Source: Neospora caninum Liverpool (taxonomy: Eukaryota > Apicomplexa > Conoidasida > Eucoccidiorida > Sarcocystidae). Taken from it: a stretch of 64,000 nt of DNA. The DNA lies in assembly GCF_000208865.1 (NCBI RefSeq), contig NC_018396.1:4892514-4956513 (forward strand). Reading direction: 5' to 3'. Below, piece by piece: positions 9,793 to 22,300 of this stretch. A program made the position numbers and the translations under genes. The notes beneath the pieces are model-generated. The model saw only the letters and a program-made list of their open reading frames with translations. It had not been told where the DNA came from and made no database searches. Each line of letters opens with the position of its first letter. The stretch's first letter is position 1.

Positions 9793-11183
9793 ATGAAGAG
9801 GAAAAAAACGCTGTGGCGTCTCGGCGCGGTCTGTGTCTCCTTCCTGTTTGCCTCGATCTCCGCCCTTCTCGACCTCCACTTGGCAGCAAAAGCTACGACT
9901 CTTCACCGCTCTTCCATCCCACAACTCCTTCTTGCCGCCGCGTCAACCGTGTCTCCGCACCTTCGTTCACCCGTGACAAGATCGCCTTTTTCCTCGCCGT
10001 CTCCGTATTCTTCTCCCCCTTCTCCTCCTCCTCGTGCGTCCTTGTTTGCCTTGTCTACTGCTACGTCACCGCTTTCCTCGCCGCATCTCTTATCCTCTTC
10101 TTCCTCTTCCTCTTCCTCTTCTTCCTCTTCTTCTTCCTCTTCCTCTTCTTCTTCCTCTTCCTCTTCTTCTTCCTCTGCTGTGTCGCCTGTTTATCCTGTT
10201 GCTCAGCCTTGTCTCTCGTTCCTGGGAGCGCTGCGTTCGTCTTCTCGCGGCTGTGTCTCTGCGCTCGAAGACGACGAAACCGCCGTCTCCGTCTTGGAGT
10301 GGAGAGAAGAGACACCCGAGGGCGACAAGGTTGGCAGCGAGGAGGAAGTTTCAAGGGAAAACCAGGCTTCTTCGAAACACCCTCTCGTCGGCCTGATGGA
10401 CGTCTACAACACCTACTCCATCTGGAAAGTGAAAGCCAGCCCGCCGCTCGAAAGTCCGTCACCTTCATCGTCTTCCTCACCTTCTTTTCGTCTCTCTTCG
10501 CCTGCACAGCCTCGTTGCGTGTCGTGGCCGTCTGTGGTGTGGATGCGCGGAAACGCACGCGAGCAGGCTGTGGATCAAGGAAACGCCGGCAGGGGAAGAC
10601 TGTCTCGACTCTTTTTCCCGTCTCTCTGCAACGGACGCAACCGCGCAAGAAGACTGCGAATCGTGAAGCCCCACGTCCAAGTGAGAGTGAAACGTGGCTC
10701 TTTTGTGGACACTTGGATTTCTCTCGCTCTTCGGTGAAGTTCGCTCTTCGGTGAAGTTCGCTCTTCTCTTGCGGTCATGCGGGGCTGCGTCACGACAAAC
10801 GGGTCTCGCTGTTGGATCTGCACGGCCGTTTTTGCCTGGACTGTCGCGCGTTCTTCTTTTTTCATCGCTGCTTGCCACATGTCGACTCACTTCTTTCCAC
10901 CTGCCGTCCGGTGAGTGGCAACGCATTTGCCGCAAAAAACGACAGAAGAGACGGCTGAGGAAACGCATACGCCTGCGCGTCTGTCTTCAGACAACGAAAG
11001 TGTCCTCCCCAGGAGTCGTCCTTTTTTCTGGATTTCTCTCCGTTTGTGCCACAGGGTCTGTACACCAGTCTAATCGAATCCAAACAGCTGGCCATCGACG
11101 TCTCTCTCACGGCATGCGGCCGCGTTCGTTTCCGTCTCCGACGCGAAGGCTTCTTCAAAAGACTCTTCTGTAACCTCTACTAA
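9793..11183 (+). CDS. Putative secreted poly-Ser protein, two exons
   Basis: Family not recognised. Predicted join(9793..10428, 11055..11183), 254 residues. The ATG at 9793 follows CTCAAG and opens a classic signal peptide: KRKK, then the hydrophobic core LGAVCVSFLFASISALL, with likely cleavage after AAKA near residue 33. A Ser/Pro-rich stretch follows, containing about 30 consecutive serines (10096-10180), then an acidic segment. A compact, non-repetitive C-terminus runs from HPLVGLMDVYNTYSIWK into the second exon (GLYTSLIESKQLAIDVSL, ending FFKRLFCNLY). The donor GTGAAA is weak and the acceptor CCACAG acceptable. The unspliced frame would continue to 10737 with Ser/Arg-rich sequence, so the intron is inferred from the conserved-looking tail. 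A secreted or ER-resident protein is likely; a dense-granule-type location is only a guess. Confidence 0.5.
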
Positions 11184-12558
11184 AGACGCAAAGAGAAGTG
11201 AGAGCGGATGAGAGAAGACGTGCGAAGGCCGACGACGGGCGAAGAAGCGAGAAGAAAGGAAAAGCGGACAGAGACAGACATGAGAGAGAGGAACAGTCGG
11301 AGGCAGGGGCGCAGCGACACAGCGACAGAGAAAGAGAAACAGCGAAAAGTGTAAATGTGAGTCGAGCGAGACCGTTGCGTGATGATGGACACGGTTTCTG
11401 TTGACGGATAGCAAAGAATCTATCGAGTTATTACGTTCGGTTTTGTCTTTTCGCCCTCGATTAAAACCTTTCTTGGGTCTACACAGACCTCTCTCTCTCG
11501 CGCGATATGCTCTGGTGCACGTGTCTCTGCGATTCGCGTTGGTTTCCGTTCTTTTGGTCTTCCACGTTTTCTATGGACGGGATCGGCCCAGAGTTGCCTG
11601 TTTCCAGTGAACGATTTGTTTTACGAGCGAAAGCCTCGCCACCCTTTCTCTCTCTGCCTTTCTCTGGACACGCACAAGAGACTTGGACCGAGCGGGAAGA
11701 AACCCTTCTTTGACGTCTTCCGATAGAGACGGAAAAGGGAGTGTGTGGCGCATGCGGCGCATGCAGCCTGACCGCAGACGCTCGAGGCGCGAAAAGAAAC
11801 CTTCAGACAGCCGAAACAAAAACCAGGTTCGAGAACGCGCAGGACGCCTCCCCTCTAGACCCCCTTGAGCTGAACAAACACCAGCAGTCAGGCGGAGCGA
11901 AACCGACCTACTAAAAGGGATACCTGTTCAAACTGACGCCTCTCTAACCAGATCTATACACCGATACAGGCGTAGAACGCGCCACAACCAAGCTCGGATA
12001 TGTACAGTCCCACTCGTGTGCTTGGACCTATATATATATATATATATATAAACATATGTAAACAGGGAAGTCTCTGTCTACATATACTTCATATATATAG
12101 AGAGAGGCGCCTCTGCATATATATACACACACTGATGCTCATGTATCTACATGTATATACATATATATATATATATATATACATATACATACATAGTTAT
12201 TCGCGGGGGCGTGCCGTTGAAAGCCGGATCACCAACGCAGTTCGCCGTGTGCGTCTTGTTTGAAAATGGACTAGAGAACCCGGTCATTCTTAAACCCAAG
12301 CGCATGCACGCATATATCTTAACATATATAAAGTGTATATTTCTGGGCATGTCTCCGGACGCCCCAACAGCCTCTAAGTCCCAACGGAGACGGAAATAAA
12401 AAGTACAACACACACCAACTGTATCTCTCTCATCCTCAGCGATTCGAAGGAAATGAACGCCATCTGATGATCGAGAAAGACAAGCATTTCTTTACAAGTT
12501 TTCTCTGTTTCCCTCGGCGAGAGTTCTAGCTTGCCCTCCCGTGGAGCCCGCAAAACCT
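11184..12558. other. Convergent 3' spacer
   Basis: This lies between the stop of the secreted-protein gene and the stop of the minus-strand PMS2-type gene. It holds the two 3' untranslated regions and TA-rich microsatellites at about 12028-12050 and 12158-12184. No further gene was seen. Confidence 0.6.
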
Positions 12559-15500
12559 TTAGAAGGAGAGCTCATAAATGTTCAAGTCGGCTCTCGACGC
12601 CGCAGGGGCGGCGCCCGGATCCTCTTCGGTCCAGTCCCTCACAGTAAAAAGATTTCTCTGCGCGTGCGTCTCCTCTTCTTCAGACAATCTCTGTCCTTCT
12701 TCAACGCGATCTTCCTGCATGGCCTTTCCGTTCTCCCCTTCCCGAGGACTCTCTGCTTTCTCGAGATCCTCGTCCCTCGCTGGGCTTCCATCTCGGCCTT
12801 TCGAAGATCGCTCCCGCTTCGTCTTTTTCTTCTCCCTTCGCTTCCGCTTCTCTTCTCTAGGTCTTTTCTCCCTGCATGCTTCTTCTCGAACCGCCGCGTC
12901 TTCGTGCTCTCCTTGTTCGGTTCTCGCCGCGCGCCTTCGCCGCTTCTCCCGCGCAAACTCTTCGTTTTCCAGTCCGTCTCTCTCCTCTTCTTTCTCGCGT
13001 TCCACCTCCGTCTCTCCTGTCTCCTGCGCGTGCTTCTCACCACCCACTCTCTCTCTGCACTGTCGCTCTCTCGCGTCGTTCCCTTCCTCTCGTTCTTCCT
13101 CTTCCTTTTTCTTGTCCGGCGTTTCCGCTTCTTCTTTCGCCAGAGTTTGCTTCGCTTCCTCGCGGTCCCGGCGCTCCGCGTTCGCCTCCGCGTCCTCTGG
13201 ATAGACAGCTGGTAGTTGCACGTCGAAGAGATGCCTGACGGTTGGGCGGCCGTGAGGGCAGTTGAAGGGCAGGTGAAGGGTCGAGAGGTTGCTGAGAACT
13301 TTCTGCATTTGACTGACGCTGAGGGTGTCGCCTACCATGATGGCCGATCTGCATGCTCTGCAGAAAAACGAAAACCACGCGAAAAAACGACAGAAAAACA
13401 GTTGAACCCAGCCTCAGTCTCACAACGTGCGACCCACACGAGGCGAAACGAACCACATCGAAGCGCGCGATCAGGAGCGCACGTAGACGAACACCGGAGA
13501 GAAAACGAAACCGGAACCACGCCACTCGACAGACGCGATAACCCTGCGAACGGGTTCGGACCTCTCTGGGACAGGAGACTGGGCGGGCTGAAGTCTGAAA
13601 CACGAACAAAAAAAGGTTCTTCTCTCTGGCACCCACCGGCTCGCCAGGATTTCCCAAACCTTCTTGGGTCGACACTGAAGCACGCGATGGTGAAAGGCGT
13701 GTGTGTCGTCTCTCTCTTCACTCTCTTCTTCACTCTCTTCTTCACTCGCTTCTTCGCGCTCTTCTTCGCTCGCTTCTTCACGCTTTTCAGTTTCTTCGCT
13801 CTCGTGTTTGTCGCCTTCTGTGTCTTTCCTTCCTAGCGCGTGTTCGCGTTCTCCGAGGCTCGCACCATCGGGACCGTCGGGCGCGTCGCCTTCTCCTCTC
13901 TGCGCAGGCGCAGTCCGCTTGGGCCGCGTCTTTCGCCGTTTCCTTTGCCACCGCGCCGCAGTGGCGTGGCCTTCTTCGTCGTGGAGGAGCGAGGCGAGAA
14001 ACTCAATGAAGTCTTCCTCTTTCAGTTGGCGGCCCTCAATGACCGGCAGACCCGCTAGCGAAATCAATGTTTCCTCGCCGGAGTCTTCGGGCTCCTCTGG
14101 AGTCGCGCCTGGTTCGTCGTCTTCGCCTTTCGCGGCCCGTGCATGCGCCCGCTTGCGCTCGACTTTCACTCGGAAACCGTTCGCGCGGATTTCCGCGTCG
14201 AAATCGAAAATAGCCCTCTCCATGTCCACAGGCAGGTGGAGCCGGAGCGGAAGAAGCAGCGGCTGAGTTGCAGGTTTGAACGCCGCATTCAAGTCTTCAA
14301 ATCGCTTCTTCTCGTCGCTGGCGTGCTGATCAATGATAAACAGAGACCGCACTTCTCTCGCACGCGAAACTGGAAACGAAACAGAAGAAGAGGAAGAGGA
14401 GGAAGATGAAGAGGAGGAAGATGAAGAGGAAGAAGATGAAGAGGAGGATGATGAAGAGGAAGGAGATGAAGAGGAGGAAGATGAAGAGGAAGGAGATGAA
14501 GAGGAGGAAGATGAAGAGGAGGAAGATGAAGAGGAGGAAGATGAAAAGGAGGAAGATGAAGAGGAGGAAGATGAAGAGGAGGTAGATGAAAAGGAGGAAG
14601 ACGAAGGAGAAAAGGAAGAAGATGGAGAGGAAAGACCCACGTGTTCCGTTTGTACATCGGAGGTGTCGGTTCTGAAATCAGGAGAGCCGACCGCAGCTGT
14701 GTGATCGCTACCGGCCGCGTGAGAGACGAGACAGCCGAGAATGAACCCGCGATTGAACTGACCCACAATCTTCATTTCGCTGAAAGCTTGTTTGTCAAGA
14801 AAAAAACTGCTGGTGGTGGGATCGAAGGCCCCAATCACTCGCGTGTCTGACGAAGACGCAAACGAAAACGCAGCTGGACATGCCGAAAAACGAAAGGAAG
14901 AAGAAGTGACCGAGTGGCGAGGATCGTGTTTCGACTCGTCATTTCGGCAGTCGCCCTCGGCTCCATACAGAGCCGCCAGATCTTCTTCTGTGCAGTGGCA
15001 TTCTGCTACAGCACTGGCGATGGTTTCCCGCAAAAGTTTTGCTTCGCTGACGAGATCGACCTCCGTCTCGCCCTTCAGTTTCTTCCTGTGTTTCTTTCCC
15101 TTCCTTCCTTCTCTTCGTCTCCTTAGTCCTCCACTGTCCTCTTCTCCCTCTTCTCTCTCTTCGTGTCCCGCTTCTCCCTCTGCTTGGTCTCCCTCGTCTC
15201 TCTCTTCGTCTCCCTCTTCTCTCTCTTCGTCTCTCTCTTCTCTCTCTTGTTCATCTCTACATGCATCTGTGTCTCTATCTTCATAGTCCCCCGACTCTTT
15301 GGCATTTTGTCTCCTTTCCTTCGCGTGCGCGCGCATGCGCGACGCCGCCCATGAAGACGTAGTGTCGGAGCCGGGAGAGACTGATGGAGAAGGGAGAGAA
15401 ACGGGAGAAGAGGAAGAAGAGGAAGAAGAGGAAGGAGAACACGACACTGCGCCGTCTGCATCCTCCTGTTTTCCGGTGAGCGAGTGTCTCCCTCTCTTCT

Positions 15501-17077
15501 TGGCAAAGAACGATGAGGATTGCAGACAAGCGGCAGAAGAGCAGGAAGAAGAGGAAGAGGAGGAAGAAGAGGAAGAGGAGGAAGAAGAAGAGGAAGAGGA
15601 GGAAGAAGAAGAGGAAGAGGAGGAAGGAGAAGAGGAAGAGGAAGGGAAACAGCTCTGGTCTCTGGGTTTCTTCCTCAGCCTCACAGATAGGGGGAGGTTT
15701 TCGTCACTTGATGGCGAACGTGGAGACGCGCACGAGTCGCGGAGTCTTTGTTTTCTCTCTCCCCGCTCTTCGTCTGACACGGCCTCTTCTCTGCTTTCTG
15801 CCTCAAGAATGGCGAGTGCGGTGGGGGGGCCAGACGGGGCACAGGAGGAGGACGTGGGAGGCGGTGAAGCGAAAGAGGAAAAAGAAGAGGTGCACAAGAA
15901 CATGTCTTCAGCAACGTTCTCTTTTTCAGGGAAACCTGCATCCAGTCTCGGTGCGCGTCGGTCCTCGACCAAGGCCTCGTGGGCTTTCTGATCTCTCTCA
16001 TCGCGATGCCTCCCGGCAGCTGTCTCGCCTCTTCCCTCTTTCTCGGGCTCGGCTTTCCTGTCTTCCCCCCTTCGAAGAGCTCCATCATCTTCCTGTTTCC
16101 ATGTCTCTTTTCTCCCTAAACTCCCAGGGGACCGACACGAGGTGAGTAGTCGCGTGGACTCCGGAAGAGAAGGAGAAGGCGTCTGCGAAGGAAGCGAAGG
16201 AAGAGACGTTTGAGAAGGAAGCGATGGAGAAGGCGTCTGCGAAGGAAGCGAAGGAAGAGACGTTTGAGAAGGAAGCGAAGACGACGATTGCGAAGGACGA
16301 GAACGTTGAGTGAAGGCGGAAGAGGAAAAGGAAAGCTGAGATTGAGTGTTTGAAGCCGGCGAGAGAGAGGCACCGTCGCGCGTAGCCTGCGAATCGCCAA
16401 GGCCTGCCTGGAACGACGGGATGGTAGGGGCTACGAAATCCGTTATGGTTTTCTGAAGAAAGAAGAATGCAGCAGAAGGAAACGGCAATGAACTCGAGAC
16501 GGAGATCTGAAACGGAGCTCGCATAGAAGCGCAAAAACACCGCAAAGACAAGACCGCTGAGAGAAGCGAATCGATCCGCTGCCTTGCATGTGCGCCTGGT
16601 AGAGCCACGCAGAACGGCCAAAGAGTGAGGAAAGGAAGGCATCGAAGATGCCAGTGGGAGGCGCCGTAGAGTTTTTTGGAGGACAACCGCCACTGCAACT
16701 AAAAAGCGAAAGTTAGGATTCGAGGAGGCGCGCACCGCAGAGAGAGCGCGCAACCCTAAACGCGTTTCACTCACCAGGAGCGCTTCCGTGATCTCCTTCT
16801 CGACAGCCAGCAGGACTTCCTGTTTGTCTTTTCTGGACGAGAAACAGAGAAGAACGAAATGGAGCGCGGGCCCACAGACGGCAGGGAGACAGGCGTCATT
16901 CCTCTGTGCGCAGATCGGGGTCCAAAAGCGTCTCAGGTTCTCCTGCCTTTTGCGTGCATGTCATCTGCCCCTAACCGGCCGCAAAATGCGCCCCCACGCG
17001 TGAAAGCCAGTTCTATTTTTAAACCCGAGAGCCCGAGAAAAAATACTTTGAACTGCATGTATCTGTTAATACACACA

Positions 17078-17113
<36 letters not shown>

Positions 17114-20100
17114 GAGAGAGATATATCCACATGTTTATATAAATATATATATATATATATATGCATGTAGGCGTAACTGTGTGTGGCGAATGTGATGACG
17201 AAACGACGGGATGAAACTAAATTGGCACACACACGGGAGCGCACGCCTACCCATGCCCGTAAAGCGGAAAATACGACTGCAGCGGTATAGAATCGGTAGA
17301 ATGTAAAGGCGTCGAGATGTTTGCGGGAAGCTGCTTTCTCTCCAGCTCGCAGCGTCTCTCCCATGGGGCTCTCGCTGCGACTGTGTGCACGCCCAGGCTT
17401 CGGGGCTTCGCATTCTCGAGCTCTTTTCTTTCTCACCTCAAGTTCACTTCGAGGAGATGGGGCGCGACGGCGACGAAGGCGATGACGATCGGGAAGCACT
17501 GGCGACTGCAGACTTCCCGGTATTTTCTGAAAGAAAGAGTGCGCATTTGTGACGCAAGAGGCTTCCAACGCTCGTGCTACACCCACAGAGCCGCCTCTGT
17601 GGAGCGGAACCAATCCATGAAAGGAGGAAGAGACCTCACGCTGCAAACGGCGGCACACAGCAACAGCGTTGCCCCGCCGCGAAGACCTCACGCGTGAGAG
17701 AACAGACGGCAGAGAAAGAACAGGAGAAAAAAGAAACAGAGGCAACAACTGAGGATGCTGCGAGCGTTTTTTGCTGGGGGAGGGAAGCCGGACAGGGGAA
17801 GACGGAAAGGCATAGGAAAAGAAGGGGAGGGGACACGCAGAAAAGAACTGAAAGAAGAGGAACGACAGAGAAGAGGAATTTGGAAAACGACGACAGAGCA
17901 AGAGATCAGGGAAACCGTAGTGAGGGCGAAGACGGGATCCCAGAGGACGCATGAATGAAGCCGGGAAGAGTGGCGCACGTTGGCGACGACCGGCAACGAC
18001 ACGACGAACCTACTTATTGATGAGTTTCTGCAAGAGAGGAGGAAAATCCACGACGCGATTATTCACGAAGAACAGCTGGAGGGAAGACGTCCGTACACCG
18101 AGGGGCGGGCGAGAAAGCAAAACCTCGAGGCTGAAGAGACAGGAACGCGCAACGTCTTTGTCTGCAACCTCCGGAACAAACACCTCATTTCTCCCTTTTA
18201 TCGCTCTCGGCCATCCTGTCTTTTTCCAGTCCGCCGTCGCTCTCTTCTGCATGCGCAAACTGTCCCTTCTCGATCTCTTTTCTTCGTTCTTCTTCACTTC
18301 TCGCCAGCCATGCCCGTTTATGCCTCTCGCCGCCTCTCGCAGTTTTACGAACGCGAACGCAGCTTCAAGGCCCCACCCGCTCTCTCGCCGCTGTGTTCAG
18401 TTTCCCTCCACCTTCCTCTTATTGACGCAGTCGGTCGATCCGACTCTCTCACGCCTCTTGCTTCCCCTTCCTCCTTGTGCTCTTCTCTGTTTTTTCCTGT
18501 CTCGCTGCCTCGTTTTCTCTCCCTGTCTCTTTTTCTTTCTCTTCTTCGTTTTTTTTCTCTCTTTCGCGCCACGTTTCACTCATGTGCACTCGCTCAAGGT
18601 GTGGAGTTCTCCGGCGATCTCCCCTGCCTCTCGCTTCGGCGCCGCTCCGTTGTTTCTTCTGTCTCTCACCTCCACTCTCTCCCGGGCTCTGTTCCCTTGA
18701 GAGAAACTTGCGAACACTGCTGCATCTGTCGAGCGCCGTAGACGCTGACAGCAGCGTCGATCAAGCGCGCAGCCGTGCCTCGCGTGTTTAGCAGGGTTAC
18801 TGTGCTTCCGCCTTTGCGTCTGAAAAAAACGGAAGAGCCGACACCCCACACAGGCCAGGCGACAGGCAAGACCGCGTTAGGGCGAGGCAGCGCGGTGTTT
18901 CGCCAGGATGCGTTTCGTTCAAACCAAAAACGCGCTTGCTTCATCGTACCTCTGAGATCCCGACCCTTCGCCCGTTCGATTCGCGTCGCCGGGAATGAAG
19001 TCAGTGACTAGCACCCGACAGTCAGCCGCATGCAGCAAGGCAAATTTCTGGAGAAACGCGAGAGCGTCCTGAAGATGCTTCTGTCGCTGTTGGCGGAGTG
19101 CGCGGCGTCGCAAAGGCAAGGAGGCGAAGAGATTCGACACCGTCACCGATGTCCCAACCTGAAGAGCGATTCACGAGACGCACACGGAGAAACGCGCATG
19201 CGAAGCCCATGATGAACGGCCACGGAAGAAAGACAAGACAACCCAATCGAATGCAGGAAACGCAGAGAAAAACCGACGAGTGCAAGGAGGCGAGAGGGCG
19301 AGACAGGTGTCGAAGGCGGAGGAAGGTGACAGCAGCGGCGCGGAGTCGTGTTCTCGCCAGGAAGAGAAGCGACGGAACGGGGAAAAAACAAAAGGGGTAT
19401 AGGGGGCGAGGAGGACAGGAGAAATCGCAGGACTCCCATTTGTTCAACGCATGCACAAAGGCGAAAGATAAAAAGATAGGAAGCAACGAAAGTAAAGAGA
19501 AAACGGGTGGGATGAGGCAGGGGGACCGATCGAGCTCCCGTTTACGACGAGGATGGAAAGGCGCCAGGGTGTCGGTAGACCTCAAAGACGAAACGCTCCA
19601 TGTGTCTCCGTTTCCAGTCTGTGGATTCGCGCTGTCTCTTGGGTTTCACTCGGGGGCTGTGCGCCTGTGCGTCCTGTCTCGGCACTGCTCAGCCTTTCCA
19701 CCAAATCAAGGGTGGACAACAACGCACGGCGAGCGAGCGGAATCAATGGCGAAATCGCCAGAGCACACGCGGGCGCCCGAGAAAGGCGTGTGGGCAAACA
19801 TACGGCGGACAGGGGAAAGACGGTCTTGTAGAGAACAGACTGGCAGAGAGACAGCTCTGCATGCAAGGAGCCGACCGCTGCAGATCCCCATGAGAGCAGC
19901 AAACTCGCCCACGTTTGTAAAAGTTCGGCATCGGAGACATATCGGAGACAGGGAGACATATCGGAGACACGGGGCCTTTCTGATGTACCTCTCTTGCGGC
20001 GGGCTCTTGATGAACGATGTTGCCGTGGTGGTCAAAGACGAGGCGAGACGCGAAAGGCTCGGAAGCAGTCCGCGTGAGGATCACCACGTCGCTCAGTGCA

Positions 20101-22300
20101 CAGAGAGACGCCAGAGCCTCGCCCTAAAAACGGATATTGGGAAACAGATGCAGAGAGATTGAGGCGAGACAGGAGACCCCGAGTAAGAGGAGACAGGCGA
20201 CACTTATGAAGGCGACAGGCGCGCACGCATCAGAGAAGGCGAAAGACAACGATACAAAGTGACACAGACCTCTCCGCTTCGCGGGTGCGTACGGCCGCAC
20301 ACAGAGAGAAAGATAAAGGAAGGGAGAAAAAGAGAAAACAAAGAAAAAAAAGGAGAGGCAGAGAGAGAAAAAGAGAGAAAGAGAAGACGAGAGAGCTGCC
20401 AGTCGATTCTGGCGTGAGGAAACGACTGATCCTCGTTCTGAGCCCGAGTGAGAAGAGCGAGCGTTGGAGCCGGAAGGAAAGAGAGACGGACGAAAAGAGA
20501 GGCGAAAACAGTAGGACACGGGGAGGAAAACAGGAGAACCCGACAGGGAAGGGCGACGTGACGCGAGAGCGGTAGATTCGCGAGAAGCGTTGGAGAACTC
20601 GAGGGGGACAGGGAGCGCAGAAACGGTGTTGTCCAGTGAAAGAAAAGAGCGTTCCGAGAGAACACGACTCGTCCAAGCACTTACTCGGAAGCCCATTGTA
20701 TCGAGCGCGCTGTACAAATCCTCGAATTTATCGATCTTCGAAGTCGCATGACGGCGGCCTGCGGACCGAAAACAGACTCGCTTGCCCTCTCTGTTTCTGT
20801 GCATGTTCGCCACTTGCATTTCCAGAGAGAAACAAGAGAGATTCACGAAACCCCCAGACAGGAAAAAACGTGCACAGACGGTGGAAGCAATCCCTTTTGG
20901 CGTGCGGGCCCTCGCTTGCTGTTTTTCGGGCGTCCTCCGCCCTACTGTTCTTCGCACCGCGTGCGTCGATCGAGTTGTTCGCCGCTTCTTCTCTGGTCCG
21001 TGGTTCCATGAGCGCCTCCGTGAGGCTGAAACCCCCCGGTGTGCCTTTTCTCGCGCGAAGTGCTCACGTGCCGCTCTTCTTTCTCCCTCTTTCTCTCGGA
21101 TGGTGTCTCCTCACTCGTTGCCTCCTCCTCAGAGACGATTCTTTCTCCTCCTCTCCTCCTCGTGTCCCCTTCCGCGTTTCTCTGTGCTCTCGGCTGTTTC
21201 TTTGTTCAGTGGGACCTATTCGCACTGTCCTACGACTTCCCCTCTCTCCTCTCTTTATCCTCCCATTCGCGCTGTCTTCTCTTCTTCTCGCTTTCTTCTT
21301 CTCTTCTTCCCTCACCTAGCATTGGGAAGTCTTGGGGACCGATGCCCGAGCCGTTGTCGCGCACCTCGATGCTTTCCATGCCTCCGTCGACGAATCGTAC
21401 TTCTGCCGCGCCAAGACGAAACAGAGAGACACGCGTGGAAAGTGACAGTGCATGCGTCTGATAAACAGCCCCCGTTTCAGACGACACCCCGGTCCGGCTG
21501 AGGAGACAGGCGAATAGACAGCTCGCGAGAGAAGGGCAAGAACCGCCGGGTTCTCGCGACTGAGAAGGAAGGCAGTCACGGTGGACGAAACGTCTTTCTG
21601 GCTAGAAACCAGAACAGACTGCTTGCAAAGAAGGCACGGAGGAGGGAAGACTCAAGGAAAACACAGTTCACGGAAAACGAAAGCGAATCCGGCGCAACTC
21701 ACCAACAGTTGTCGCCCCGGCGTCGATCGCGTTCTCGATAAGTTCCTTGCAAATGCTCTTCAACCCTAGGACAACTTGCTGACTGCACACGCCATCTGCC
21801 ACGCTGGCGCTCATCGCATGCAGTCGGCCCGCCGGCCTTTGCAGCTCTTCGCCCTCCCCCCGACGTCCACGCTCAGAAGAACAAGAAGCAAAAGAGGAAG
21901 AAGCGGAAGTAAGTGAGGGAGAAGAGGAGGACGCGGAAGCAAGTGAGGGAGAAGAGGAAGAAGTGGAGGTCAGCGAGGGAGAAGAAGTGGAGGCGGAGGA
22001 GGACTGGCTGAAGGCAAGTGAAGAGAGAGAAGAGAATGACGCACCGGCGCAGCCGGGAGGGTTGCGAGCAGACGCGAAGTGTGTTTGACTGTCTCGACCG
22101 TCGCTGGGATCGACGCCAGGAGAGACTGTTGGAAACGGTCCTTCCGACGCAGCCCCTGTCTGTCGACACTCTCCTGGGTTGCGCTCTGCCTCTTGGATCC
22201 GATTCTCCGCTCCGTTGTCGTCTTCCGATCCATTGTCGTCACTGGCTGGACTGCCTAGTCGGCTTCCAGGAGACACCTGACTCGGCGCCTCCGCCTCCAT
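12559..22300 (-). CDS. PMS2: PMS2-type MutL mismatch repair protein, 11 exons
   Basis: The endonuclease subunit of the MutL-alpha heterodimer, acting in nuclear mismatch repair with MLH1. Exons: complement(12559..13357, 13637..16452, 16775..16832, 17437..17526, 18014..18130, 18670..18819, 18950..19158, 19989..20123, 20685..20758, 21316..21402, 21703..22300), about 1710 residues; all phases agree. The start is the ATG at 22300 in GAGCCATGG. The GHKL ATPase has ELIENAIDAGAT, DNGSGIG, RHATSK and GFR/GEAL across an exon border. LQLFFVNNR matches the PMS2 transducer domain. The C-terminal domain has the metal-dependent nuclease motif DQHASDEKKRFE (about residue 1214; D, H and both E kept), then ACRSAIMVGD and CPHGRP (about 1478). 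About 680 residues of Ser, Glu and Arg repeats separate the two domains, and a charged tail of about 200 residues follows. The usual family length is near 860. Confidence 0.93.
14361..14600. repeat. GAAGAG-type coding repeat (poly-Ser on minus strand)
   Basis: Purine-rich hexamer-like repeat inside PMS2 exon 10. Read on the minus strand it gives a long serine run just before the nuclease motif, splitting the dimerisation domain between the GQFNRGFILGCL strand and the DQHA motif. The plus-strand reading as poly-Glu is a shadow. Confidence 0.85.
15405..15650. repeat. Second GAAGAG-type coding repeat in PMS2
   Basis: Another GA-rich run in PMS2 exon 10 coding for a serine tract in the disordered linker. 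Confidence 0.85.
17082..17162. repeat. Two (TA)n runs in a PMS2 intron
   Basis: TA runs at about 17085-17110 and 17143-17161 in the intron 16833-17436. Confidence 0.9.

Noticed and set aside
14333..14704. Plus-strand poly-Glu open frame
   Set aside because: It is the complement of the serine tract in PMS2 exon 10; frame and family similarity support the minus strand.
15299..15991. Plus-strand Glu-rich open frame of 230 codons
   Set aside because: A shadow of the second serine tract of PMS2; no independent start context or splice logic.
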